A stretch of DNA of 64,000 nucleotides from Streptomyces sp. DSM 15324 (GTDB lineage: Bacteria; Actinomycetota; Actinomycetes; Streptomycetales; Streptomycetaceae), in the NCBI RefSeq assembly GCF_001514285.1, contig NZ_KQ949031.1:361967-425966 (forward strand), written 5' to 3'. Numbering within the stretch: the stretch's first letter is position 1; each line of letters opens with the position of its first letter. Positions 49,545 to 57,158 of this stretch are shown in pieces. The notes under the pieces are model-generated. The model saw only the letters and a program-made list of their open reading frames with translations, did not search any database and was not told the DNA's origin. The translations under genes and the position numbers were made by a program.

Positions 49545-49987
49545 CAGCACCCCTCGCGCGGCCGGGGCGGACGTGCCGTCCACGAGGTCACCGTGACGGT
49601 GGTGCCGACGCCGGGCGTGCTGTCGATGGCGAACTCGTGCACCAGCCGCCGAGCCCCGCCGAGTCCGAGTCCGAGCCCGTCGCCGGAGGTGTAGCCGTCG
49701 CTGAGCGCCCGCTCCAGGTCGGGGATGCCCGGCCCGCGGTCGCTGAACGTCAGCCGCAGCCCCTCGCGCCGCCCGTCCCCGACCCGGGTGGCCTCCACCT
49801 CGCCGCCACCGCCGTACACCAGGGTGTTGCGGGCCAGTTCGCTGGCCGCGGTGACCAGCTTGGTCTGGTCGACCAGGCCGAAGCCGAGCGCGGCGGACGC
49901 CTGGCGCACATGCTGGCGGACCCGCACCAGATCGAGGTCCGAGCGGATCGGCAGCCGGGCCTCGACGCCCGCGGCGGCCGCGCTCAC
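49544..49987 (-). CDS. rsbT: RsbT serine/threonine kinase (stressosome switch)
   Basis: 147 residues from GTG 49987. HATPase kinase: KLVTAASELARNTLVYGGGGEVEA (N-box), FSDRGPGIPDLERALSDGYTSGDGLGLGLGGARRLVHEFAIDS (G1, lid, G2). RsbT phosphorylates RsbS and RsbR; once released it activates an RsbU-type phosphatase. It overlaps rsbS by GTGA, keeping the order rsbR-rsbS-rsbT as in Bacillus. Confidence 0.93.
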   Translation of the reverse strand: MSAAAAGVEARLPIRSDLDLVRVRQHVRQASAALGFGLVDQTKLVTAASELARNTLVYGGGGEVEATRVGDGRREGLRLTFSDRGPGIPDLERALSDGYTSGDGLGLGLGGARRLVHEFAIDSTPGVGTTVTVTSWTARPPRPREGC

Positions 49988-50400
49988 CGGGCGTCCCGGT
50001 GCGCGCCGCCGGGCCGGCCCACGTCCACCCGGCCGAGCTGCTCCAGTGCCGCCTCGGTGTTCAGCGCGGTCCGCAGCCCCGGCAGGGTCAGACCGAGTTC
50101 CACCAGGGTGAGCGCGACCGCCGGCCGCATCCCGGCCACCACGGTCCGCGCGGCCAGCAGCCGGGCGTGCTCCGCGATCTCGGCCAGCACCCGGCCGAGG
50201 AAGGAGTCGACGATCTCCACCCCCGAGATGTCGATGACCACACCGGTCACCCGGCTGTCCACGATCGCCTGCGCGACGTCCTGCTGGAGCCGCGCGGCCA
50301 TGCCGTCGTACAGATCGCCCTGGAGGGTGACCAGCAGGACGTCGCCGAGTCTGAGCACCGGTACGGAGACCGCGCCGGGCCGGAGGAAGTCGTCGTTCAC
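49984..50400 (-). CDS. rsbS: RsbS STAS-domain stressosome protein
   Basis: 138 residues from GTG 50400. Single STAS domain: VSVPVLRLGDVLLVTLQGDLYDGMAARLQQDVAQAIV, with the phosphorylatable Ser in VVIDISGVEIVDSFLGRVLAE (ISGVEIVDS). RsbS sits with RsbR in the stressosome core and sequesters RsbT until phosphorylated. It is coupled to both neighbours by 4-base overlaps. Length and motif match RsbS well. Confidence 0.93.
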   Translation of the reverse strand: MNDDFLRPGAVSVPVLRLGDVLLVTLQGDLYDGMAARLQQDVAQAIVDSRVTGVVIDISGVEIVDSFLGRVLAEIAEHARLLAARTVVAGMRPAVALTLVELGLTLPGLRTALNTEAALEQLGRVDVGRPGGAHRDAR

Positions 50401-51296
50401 CTGGCCGTCGCACCGCCGGGCGCCGCGCGCACGATGTCCGCGCCCAGCCGGTGCAGGGCGTACCCGAGGGCGTCGGCGAGGCTCGCGCGGGTGATCACCG
50501 TGCCCAGGTCGAGGCCGAGGTGCACGATGGTCTGCGCGATCGCGGGCCGGATGCCCGACACGACGCACTCGGCGCCCATCAGGCGGACCGCCGCCACGGT
50601 CTTCATCAGATGCTGGGCGACCAGCGAGTCCACGGTCGGCACGCCGGTGATGTCGAGGATCGCGAACCGGGCCTGCTCGGCGACGACCGACTCCAGCAGT
50701 GTCTCCATCACCACCTGGCTGCGGGCGCTGTCCAGGGTCCCGATCAGCGGGACCGCGACGATCCCGTCCCACAGCCGGATGACGGGGGTCGCCACCTCCA
50801 GCAGTTGCAGCCGCTGCCGGTCGATCAGCGCCTCGCCCTCGGTGAGCGCGGTCTCCATCACCACCAGGCGCAGGGTGCCCATCAGGACGGTCAGCGCCGT
50901 CGTGCACGCCCGTACGTGCTCGGCCGACGCCTGCGGCAGCTCCGCCACGAGCATCTCGGCGGCGGGCACCCGCAGCGCGTCCACCTCGGTCGACACCCGG
51001 GACGGGGTGAGCCCGGTGCGGGCGCGCGCCGCCGCCATCCGCCACAGCTGCTCGCGTACGACGGTGAATCCGGGGTCCGCCGGGTCCTCCACGCGGCCGT
51101 GCCCGGCCACCTGGGCGAGCGCGTCGAGCACGACCCGCCCCGCCTCCACCGCCTCGTCCCGCGCGACGGTGAACACCGTGCGGAACAGAGGCTCGTCGGC
51201 CCACCGCTGGGCGAGCTGCTCCCGCCGCCGGCGCAGGAACGCCCCGACCTCGCTCTCGGGTGTCCTGTGCGGTGCGGCCGTCTCGTGCTCCGGCAA
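50397..51296 (-). CDS. rsbR: RsbR-type stressosome sensor
   Basis: 299 residues from an unusual TTG start (51296) preceded by GAGGAG. The N-terminal helical RsbRD-like globin-related sensor spans about residues 15-165. The C-terminal STAS domain (RLWDGIVAVPLIGTLDSARSQVVMETLLESVV) carries the phosphosites region FAILDITGVPTVDSLVAQHLM (T in ITGVPTVDS). RsbR senses an unknown stress and is phosphorylated by RsbT. First of the rsbRST trio, 36 bp after the PP2C gene upstream. Confidence 0.92.
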   Translation of the reverse strand: MPEHETAAPHRTPESEVGAFLRRRREQLAQRWADEPLFRTVFTVARDEAVEAGRVVLDALAQVAGHGRVEDPADPGFTVVREQLWRMAAARARTGLTPSRVSTEVDALRVPAAEMLVAELPQASAEHVRACTTALTVLMGTLRLVVMETALTEGEALIDRQRLQLLEVATPVIRLWDGIVAVPLIGTLDSARSQVVMETLLESVVAEQARFAILDITGVPTVDSLVAQHLMKTVAAVRLMGAECVVSGIRPAIAQTIVHLGLDLGTVITRASLADALGYALHRLGADIVRAAPGGATAR

Positions 51297-51332
51297 CCTG
51301 CCTCACTCCTCGTCTGGGTCCTGCTGGCTGGG

Positions 51333-52544
51333 TCAGGGGGCGCCGGACGGGGACGCGGGGGGTTTGCCGAACCAGTCGAGGCACACCACCAGCGCGTCGT
51401 CGTCCGGCTCGGGTCTGCCGCGGTGCCCGGACAGCTCCCGCAGGACCGCGGCCGGTACCTCCGCCGCCGGCAGCAGCGCCGCGGAGTTCACCGCCCGGGC
51501 CAGCGCCCGGTCGCCGTAGATCTCCCCGCCCGGCCCGGGCACCGCGTGCACGCCGTCGCTGACGAACAGCAGCCGGTCGCCCGGCTCCAGGGCGAACTCC
51601 TGGGCGACGTAGTCCGTCTCCTCGAACATGCCGAGCGGCAGCTGGGCCTCCAGGTCGACCGCGGTCAGCACCCGGTCGCGCAGCAGCAGCATCCGCGGTG
51701 ATCCCGCGTCGACGACCTGGGCCCGTCCTGTCGACAGCTCGATGTCCACCAGCAGCACGGACAGGTGCGCCTCGCCCCGGTAGTGGGCGTGGATCGCCTG
51801 GTCCGCCAGCGCCGCCTGGTCCGCGATGGGGATGCCCGCGCGGCGGGCGTTGCGCAGGGCGTTGATGCCGAGACCGGTCAGCAGGGACGCCTCGATGCCC
51901 TCGCCCATGCCGTTGGTGACGTAGACCATCAGATGGTCCGCGGACGCCGACCAGTCGAAGTTGTCGCCGTGGATCGCGTACGCGGGCTGGAGCTGGGCGC
52001 CGAGCGCGTAGGCGTCCTGGGCGCAGGACCGGGCCGGCAGCAGCTGCCACTGCATCTCCGCGGCCAGCGTGAGCCGGTCGGTGCGGCGGGCCTGGAGATA
52101 GCGGTCGGTGTCGCGTTCGGCGACCACCAGTTCATGGCCCAGCAGCCGGGCCACCTCGGCGAGTTCGGCGAGCGGGCCGGGCCCGGCCGCCTCGGCGGGC
52201 AGGGTCACGGACAGCACGCCGAGCCGGTCGCCGCGCACGGTGACGGGCAGGTGCGCGCGCACCCGGCCGCCGTCGAGCCGCTCGACGTGGGGCTCCTGGG
52301 CGCCGTACGCCCGCCCCGGGGCGCCGGCGCCCACGGGCAGGGGCTCGGGCTCGGGGCCGGCGCCGTACGGCACGGGGGAGACGGGCAGCAGGACGGTCGC
52401 GCCGTAGTCGGCGAGGCGCAAGTCCGCCGACTCGGCGTCGTACTGCGCGCGGAGCACCTCGCGCAGCGCCTCGGGCACCTCGTGGGCGGCCGCGGAGCGC
52501 AGGGCGCGCCCGGCGGTCACGAGCCGGTTCACGATGTCGGTCAC
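51333..52544 (-). CDS. PP2C (RsbU/SpoIIE-type) phosphatase, first gene of the rsb operon
   Basis: 403 residues from GTG 52544, preceded by GGAGAAAGGC. A GAF-like N-terminal sensor (SADLRLADYGATVLLPVSPVP, RAHLPVTVRGDRLGVLSVTLP) precedes a PP2C domain: LTLAAEMQWQLLPARSCAQDAYALGAQLQPAYAIHGDNFDW. The usual GDWYD metal motif reads GDNFDW, and GD(V/I)xGHG is replaced by VTNGMGEG. Later FVSDGVHAVPG and DDALVVCL remain. Loss of some metal ligands suggests low or absent catalysis, so it could be a regulatory pseudo-phosphatase. Divergent MarR gene at 52662. Confidence 0.88.
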   Translation of the reverse strand: MTDIVNRLVTAGRALRSAAAHEVPEALREVLRAQYDAESADLRLADYGATVLLPVSPVPYGAGPEPEPLPVGAGAPGRAYGAQEPHVERLDGGRVRAHLPVTVRGDRLGVLSVTLPAEAAGPGPLAELAEVARLLGHELVVAERDTDRYLQARRTDRLTLAAEMQWQLLPARSCAQDAYALGAQLQPAYAIHGDNFDWSASADHLMVYVTNGMGEGIEASLLTGLGINALRNARRAGIPIADQAALADQAIHAHYRGEAHLSVLLVDIELSTGRAQVVDAGSPRMLLLRDRVLTAVDLEAQLPLGMFEETDYVAQEFALEPGDRLLFVSDGVHAVPGPGGEIYGDRALARAVNSAALLPAAEVPAAVLRELSGHRGRPEPDDDALVVCLDWFGKPPASPSGAP

Positions 52545-52661
52545 GCCTTTCTCCGAGTGGGGCCGGGACGGTCCGAAGGAGCCGCGGTGACGCGGCGGCC
52601 GGGCCGTCCGGGGCCGGGGTGGGCTGACAGCGTCACGGAAGCCTGGGAGAGTGGCTCCGTG

Positions 52662-53147
52662 ATGTCCCCCTCCTCGCGCTCCCCGCGTCCGCAGCCCCAG
52701 GAGGTCGCGCGTGTGACCGCGGAGGCGGCGGAGCTGCTGGAGGTCCTGTGGGGCCGTGCCTCCACGGCCCCGGTCTCCGCCTCCCAGCTGCGGGTGCTGT
52801 TCATCCTGGAGCACAACGAAGGCATCAACCTGCGGACACTGGCCGACCATCTGGGCTCGACCCCGCCGTCCACCAGCCGGCTGTGCGACCGGTTGCAGGC
52901 CGTGGGCTTCGTCGAACGCAGGGCGGCCCAGAACAGCCGCCGCGAACTCCAGCTCTTCCTGAGCCGGCACGGGCGTGCGTTCCTCACCGATCTGCGCGCG
53001 CGGCGCGAGGGCGCCCTGGAGGCGGTCCTGGAGCAGATGCCGGCCGTGCAGCGCGACGCGCTGCTGCGGGGTCTGGAGGCCTTCTGCGCCGCCGCGGCGC
53101 AGCAGATCCACGAGCCGGCCGGCCCGGCCGACGCGGCCACTGCCTGA
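52662..53147 (+). CDS. MarR family transcriptional regulator
   Basis: 161 residues from ATG 52662, with a GGGAGAG site about 15 bases upstream. Winged helix: INLRTLADHLGSTPPSTSRLCDRLQAVGFVERRAAQNSRRELQLFLSRHG. It is a paralogue of the MarR at 46320 (shared SRLCDRL, ERR/ERT, RRELQL/RREVQL). Divergent to the rsb operon, which it may control. Confidence 0.87.
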   Translation: MSPSSRSPRPQPQEVARVTAEAAELLEVLWGRASTAPVSASQLRVLFILEHNEGINLRTLADHLGSTPPSTSRLCDRLQAVGFVERRAAQNSRRELQLFLSRHGRAFLTDLRARREGALEAVLEQMPAVQRDALLRGLEAFCAAAAQQIHEPAGPADAATA

Positions 53148-53346
53148 GCGTCGCGGGCATGTGCCGCGGGTCGCCGTGGCGCGCCGCGGGTGGTCGTATT
53201 CGCCCACCGGCACATCCGTGATCCCTCCCGCGTGACTGCCCCGCACACTGTGTTGCCTCATGCTCATAGTTGTCAAATGGCAACTGTTGGCCATGGGTGC
53301 TCGCCACACCTGCGCCTTTCCGGCCGGTGCGGCGCGACCCGTCCGC
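53148..53346. other. Convergent intergenic region, no gene
   Basis: 199 bp between the MarR gene and the convergent STAS gene. It contains CCGCGGG repeats (two copies around 53163-53195) and an AT-richer element AGTTG-N8-CAACT at about 53269-53286. No start with a ribosome site leads a recognisable protein. Confidence 0.5.
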
Positions 53347-53736
53347 TCAGGCCTCCGGCTCCGTCGGGGCCCCGCCCCGGTCGATGAGGTCCAGCGCGTC
53401 ACCGACCTCCTCCGAGATCGGCACCGTGAGGCTGACCCCGGTCAGATCGAGCACGCGCCGCACGGCGGGCGCCGGCGCGATGACATGGACACTGCCAGGC
53501 AGGGCGCGGGCCTCGTGGTAGACGCGCAGGATGATGTTCATGCCGGACGAGTCCATGAAGGGCACGGCCGACAGATCGAGCAGGAAGTGCCGGCGGCCGT
53601 GGTGGAGCTGGTTCGCCAGCTGGGCCTGGAGCTCGGTCGCGGTGTCGAGGTCCAGATGGCCTTCGACCGTGACCAGGGCGACGTCCTCCCGGACCACGTC
53701 GACCTCGACGGACAGGGGGTGCTGGGCGGTGGACAC
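53347..53736 (-). CDS. STAS-domain anti-sigma factor antagonist (RsbV/BldG type)
   Basis: 129 residues from GTG 53736, with GGAGGTAGTC upstream. STAS fold: VDVVREDVALVTVEGHLDLDTATELQAQLANQL, phospho-Ser site LLDLSAVPFMDSSGMNIILRVYHE (DSSG), then VRRVLDLTGVSLTVPI. Unphosphorylated, it binds RsbW-type proteins and frees the sigma factor; PP2C enzymes such as those in this island reset it. A possible SigB-type promoter lies about 125 bp upstream. Confidence 0.92.
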   Translation of the reverse strand: MSTAQHPLSVEVDVVREDVALVTVEGHLDLDTATELQAQLANQLHHGRRHFLLDLSAVPFMDSSGMNIILRVYHEARALPGSVHVIAPAPAVRRVLDLTGVSLTVPISEEVGDALDLIDRGGAPTEPEA

Positions 53737-53860
53737 GACTACCTCCGAAAGCTGACGGTGGGAACCGGTCGCCCCGGCGGACGGCCCGCGCAGCGGGGTC
53801 CGGGGCGACGGACGGATGGATTCCTCCAGGGGCTGCGGCCTTGCTTCTCGCGCCGAGCGG

Positions 53861-53885
53861 CTACCCCGGAACCCGCCCCTCATGC
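53861..53885 (-). promoter_or_regulatory. Candidate SigB-type promoter of the STAS gene
   Basis: Minus strand: GCAT, 15 bases, GGGTAG. Matches GnnT-N14-16-GGGTAY except the final base (G instead of pyrimidine). Confidence 0.35.
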
Positions 53886-53948
53886 CCGCTCCGCCGACCA
53901 CGTCCGGGGCCCGGGCCGGCGCGCCGGACGCCTCGCCCGCCCGGCCCG

Positions 53949-53973
53949 GTATGCGGACGCGACGGCCGGGTAT
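53949..53973 (+). promoter_or_regulatory. Candidate SigB-type promoter of the HATPase gene
   Basis: GTAT (53949-53952), 15 bases, GGGTAT (53968-53973): a full match to GnnT-N14-16-GGGTAY used by Streptomyces SigB-like factors. About 100 nt upstream of GTG 54083. Confidence 0.5.
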
Positions 53974-54082
53974 CCGCAGCGGTGGAACGCGTGAGAAGGG
54001 AGCGAAGTGACCACCGACGTCCACCACCTGCCCGCCCCCCGATGTACGGGGACACCGTGACCGGCCGGCGAAGCCGTCCCGC

Positions 54083-54577
54083 GTGACGGGCGACGACCTC
54101 ACGGCGACCGCCCAGCGGCCGACCGCGGACGCCCCGCCGCCGACCGCAGCGGCCGCGCGGGCCCGGGCGCGCGCGGCGGTCGACGCCCACTCGTGCGGGC
54201 ACCCGCCGCACGAACGGGACGTCATCGATCTGGAGCTGGTGGTCTCCGAGCTGGTGACCAACGCGATCCGGCACGGCGGCGGCCTGGCCGGCTTCGAGGT
54301 GACGCCCGTACCCGGCGGCGTACGCCTCGCCGTGCACGACCGCAGCGACGCGGTGCCGACCGCCGCCTACGGCACCGGGGAACCGCCGGCGGCCCACCGC
54401 GGCAACGGCTACGGCTGGCCCCTGATCATCCGGCTCACCCGCGACCTGAGCATCGAGCGACGCCCCGACGGCGGGAAGACGATCCGCGTGCTGGTGCCGC
54501 TGCGCCCCGCCCCGGCCCGCCTCACCAGGGCAGGAACACATGAACCTCCTTGCCCGCCCCGTCCGGGACCACGCTGA
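54083..54577 (+). CDS. ATP-binding regulator, RsbW-like HATPase
   Basis: 164 residues from GTG 54083. LELVVSELVTNAIRHGGGLAGFEVTP is the N-box; VRLAVHDRSDAVPTAA is G1; GNGYGWPLIIRLTRDLSIERRPDGGKTIRV replaces G2. Same subfamily as the protein at 38147. It probably phosphorylates or binds the divergent STAS antagonist or holds a sigma factor. Its last 56 bases overlap the convergent HATPase gene ending at 54522. Confidence 0.87.
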   Translation: MTGDDLTATAQRPTADAPPPTAAAARARARAAVDAHSCGHPPHERDVIDLELVVSELVTNAIRHGGGLAGFEVTPVPGGVRLAVHDRSDAVPTAAYGTGEPPAAHRGNGYGWPLIIRLTRDLSIERRPDGGKTIRVLVPLRPAPARLTRAGTHEPPCPPRPGPR

Positions 54578-54956
54578 CCTGCGTGCACAGCGCCTCGATC
54601 AGGTACCAGCCGATGCCGCCGCCCCCGGTGTCCGGCCGGAAGGGGCGCGGGGACGGCCGTACGGCACTGGTGTCGTGCAGGGCGACGTGCACCCCGTCGA
54701 ACGTGGGCCGCAGCGCCAGCTCGAACGGCCCCGGCGCGAACCGCACGGCGTTGGACGCCAGCTCCGTGACGATCAGCACGATGTCGTGCCAGCACTCCGG
54801 CGCGGACGGCGGGACGACCTCGGCGAGCGCGTCGAGGAACTCCTCCGCGGCCAGCCGCGCGCCCGTCACGTCGTGCGGCTCGCCCGCGAACCGCACGGTC
54901 CGGGCCGGTACGGCCGCACCGGTCCGGGAGTCGTCGCCGCGCGGGTCGATCGCCAT
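54522..54956 (-). CDS. ATP-binding regulator, RsbW-like HATPase (second copy)
   Basis: About 144 residues. DIVLIVTELASNAVRFAPGPFELALRP (N-box), VHVALHDTSAVRPSPRPFRPDTGGGGIGWYLIEALCTQVSVVP (G1/G2), VHVFLPW at the end. The G2 loop TGGGGIGWYL is better conserved than in its neighbour, so it may be the more active kinase. Start taken as ATG 54956; a GTG at 54974 is possible. 3' overlap of 56 bp with the convergent gene. Confidence 0.85.
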   Translation of the reverse strand: MAIDPRGDDSRTGAAVPARTVRFAGEPHDVTGARLAAEEFLDALAEVVPPSAPECWHDIVLIVTELASNAVRFAPGPFELALRPTFDGVHVALHDTSAVRPSPRPFRPDTGGGGIGWYLIEALCTQVSVVPDGAGKEVHVFLPW

Positions 54957-55094
54957 GTCGTGGGTGCGGCCCACCGCCGGAGGGCCGACGTCCTTTCTCG
55001 TACGGATCTCTCGTCGCCACTCACAGGGTTCCCGGGTCGGCCCGTCCTACGCGCCCCGCACGGCCCCGCCCGTCAGAGCCGGCCGCACACGCTC

Positions 55095-56993
55095 TCAGCG
55101 GAAGACGTCGTCCGCGTCGTCCCAGCTCAGGATCTCCTCCGTCGGCGCCTGCCGGGGCAGCCGGGCCCTCGCCTGGTACATCGCCTCGATCTCCGCCGCG
55201 TAGTGCCGCACGATCGAGTCGCGGCGCAGCTTCATGGACGGGGTCAGCAGCCCGTTCGCGTGGTCGAAGGGCTGGGGCAGGATCCGGAAGGCGCGGATCG
55301 ACTCCGAGCGCGACACCGAGCTGTTCGCCGCGGCGACCGCCCGGCCGATCTCCTCCCGCAGGGCGTTCTCCTCACGGGCCTCCCGGCCCTCCCCGTACAG
55401 CGTCAGACTGGCGCGCCAGTGCGCCAGGAAGTCGGGGTCCAGGGTGATCAGCGCGCCCACACAGGGCCGGTTGTCGCCCACGACCACCGCCTGGTGCACG
55501 AGCGGATGCATCCGCAGCCGCTGCTCCAGCGCGGCCGGCGCCACGCTCTTGCCGCCGCTGGTGATGATGACGTCCTTCTTCCGTCCCGTGATGGTCAGAT
55601 AGCCGTCGTCGTCCAGGGAACCGAGATCGCCCGTGGCCAGCCAGCCGCCCCGCAGCGCGGCCCGGGTCGCGTCGTCGTCGTTGACGTAGCCCTGGAACAC
55701 CGACGGGCCGCGCACCAGGATCTCCCCGTCGTCCGCCACCCGGATGTCCGTGCCCGGCAGGGCCTGCCCGACCGTCCCGGACCGCTCCCGGCCGAGCGGC
55801 TGCATGGTGACGCCGCCGCTGGTCTCGGTGAGCCCGTACCCGTCGTGGACGTACACGCCGATGCCCTCGTAGAACAGGGACAGGTCGCGGTGGAGCGGGG
55901 AGCCGCCCGAGGTGGCGCGGTGCACCCGGCCGCCCAGCGCCGCGCGCAGCCGGCGGTACACCGTCCGCTCGAACAGCGCGTGCTGGAGCCGCAGATCGAA
56001 GCCGGGCCCCGAACCACGGCCCAGCCGATGGCGCTCGACGGCCGCCGCGAAGTCCCGCGCCGTCTCCGCGGCCCGCTCGAACAGCGCCCCGCGGCCCGAC
56101 TCCTGCGCCACCCGCAGGAAGTTCTTGTAGATCTTCTCGAACACCGACGGCACCGCGTACAGATACGTCGGCCGGAAGGACTTCAGCGCCGCCGAGAGCG
56201 ACTCCGCGCTCAGGTCGGGCTCGTGCCCCATCAGGATGCCCCCGCGCAGACACAGCCCCTGGATCATCAGCCCGTACACATGGGAGAACGGCAGGAACGC
56301 GAGGACGGAGGCCTGCTCCCCGGGCGGCGCGGCGGTCTGTCCCCAGCCCGCCAGCAGGGTGTCGCAGGGGCTGGCCAGACTCCGGTGGCTCAGCGCGCAG
56401 CCGAGCGGACGGCCCGAGGTGCCCGAGGTGTACGCGATCACCGCGGTGGAGTCGGGCAGCACGATCCTGCGCAGCGAGTCCACGGTGGTCGCCGGGACGT
56501 GCTCACCGCGCCGCGCGAGCTCCTCCAGCGCCCCGGTGTCGAGCTGCCAGACGTGCCGCAGCCGGGGCAGGGTCGCGCACACCGACCCCACCGTCATGAC
56601 GCTCTGCTCGTCCTCGACGACCACACCCACACAGGCCGAGTCCCGCAGGATCCACGCGACCTGGTCGCGCGAGGAGGTCGGGTACACCGGCACCACCTCG
56701 GCGCCCACCGCCCACAGCGCGTAACTGAGGACGGTCCACTCGTACCGGGTGCGTGCCATGATCGCGACCCGGTGGCCGGGGGAGATCCCGGACGCCACGA
56801 AGCCCTTCGCCAGGTCCACGACCTGGTCGCGCAGCTCGACGGCCGTCACCTCGTCCCAGGTGGCGGAGCCCGGCGCAGCGCGGCGGGCCAGGACGGCGAG
56901 CACGGGGGTGCGTGCCGCTGTCTCGAAAACGCTGTCGGCGAGCCCGCCCGTCAGGGGCGAAACGGCTGGGGGAGCGACAGCGAAGTCGCGCAT
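55095..56993 (-). CDS. Long-chain acyl-CoA synthetase (AMP-binding, FadD15-like)
   Basis: 632 residues. AMP-binding P-loop TAVIAYTSGTSGRPLGCALSH; ASVLAFLPFSHVYGLMIQGL; adenylate motif VHDGYGLTETSGGVTMQPLG; hinge GGWLATGDLGSLDDDGYLTITGRKKDVIIT, with the catalytic region GGKSVAPAALEQRL. It activates a carboxylic acid to acyl-AMP then acyl-CoA; membrane-associated long-chain fatty acids are the usual substrates. ATG 56993 follows AGGAGCAGCGT; frames further upstream have no support. Confidence 0.92.
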   Translation of the reverse strand: MRDFAVAPPAVSPLTGGLADSVFETAARTPVLAVLARRAAPGSATWDEVTAVELRDQVVDLAKGFVASGISPGHRVAIMARTRYEWTVLSYALWAVGAEVVPVYPTSSRDQVAWILRDSACVGVVVEDEQSVMTVGSVCATLPRLRHVWQLDTGALEELARRGEHVPATTVDSLRRIVLPDSTAVIAYTSGTSGRPLGCALSHRSLASPCDTLLAGWGQTAAPPGEQASVLAFLPFSHVYGLMIQGLCLRGGILMGHEPDLSAESLSAALKSFRPTYLYAVPSVFEKIYKNFLRVAQESGRGALFERAAETARDFAAAVERHRLGRGSGPGFDLRLQHALFERTVYRRLRAALGGRVHRATSGGSPLHRDLSLFYEGIGVYVHDGYGLTETSGGVTMQPLGRERSGTVGQALPGTDIRVADDGEILVRGPSVFQGYVNDDDATRAALRGGWLATGDLGSLDDDGYLTITGRKKDVIITSGGKSVAPAALEQRLRMHPLVHQAVVVGDNRPCVGALITLDPDFLAHWRASLTLYGEGREAREENALREEIGRAVAAANSSVSRSESIRAFRILPQPFDHANGLLTPSMKLRRDSIVRHYAAEIEAMYQARARLPRQAPTEEILSWDDADDVFR

Positions 56994-57158
56994 ACGCTGC
57001 TCCTGACATGTACGAAGGGTGACCCCGTCGACGAGAACTGTTATCGACGCTGGCGAATGTAGCCCAGGCGGGACCGCTTGTGGCCGGGAACCGACCAAGT
57101 GATGAGCGTCGGTGACCTGGCCCGTCGTGGGGCACCGTCGGAAACCGGCCACATGGCC

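Larger units (their letters stand above)
53737..54082. promoter_or_regulatory. Divergent control region of the STAS and HATPase genes
   Basis: 346-bp non-coding spacer. It holds two outward-facing candidate SigB-type promoters (leftward 53861-53885, rightward 53949-53973), which would put both the antagonist and a kinase gene under stress sigma control. Confidence 0.5.

Noticed and set aside
53247..53276. TTGACA-like promoter reading leftward, antisense to the MarR gene
   Set aside because: The -35 is good but the sequence 17-18 bases away (ACACAG/CACAGT) is a poor -10, and no leftward gene starts here.
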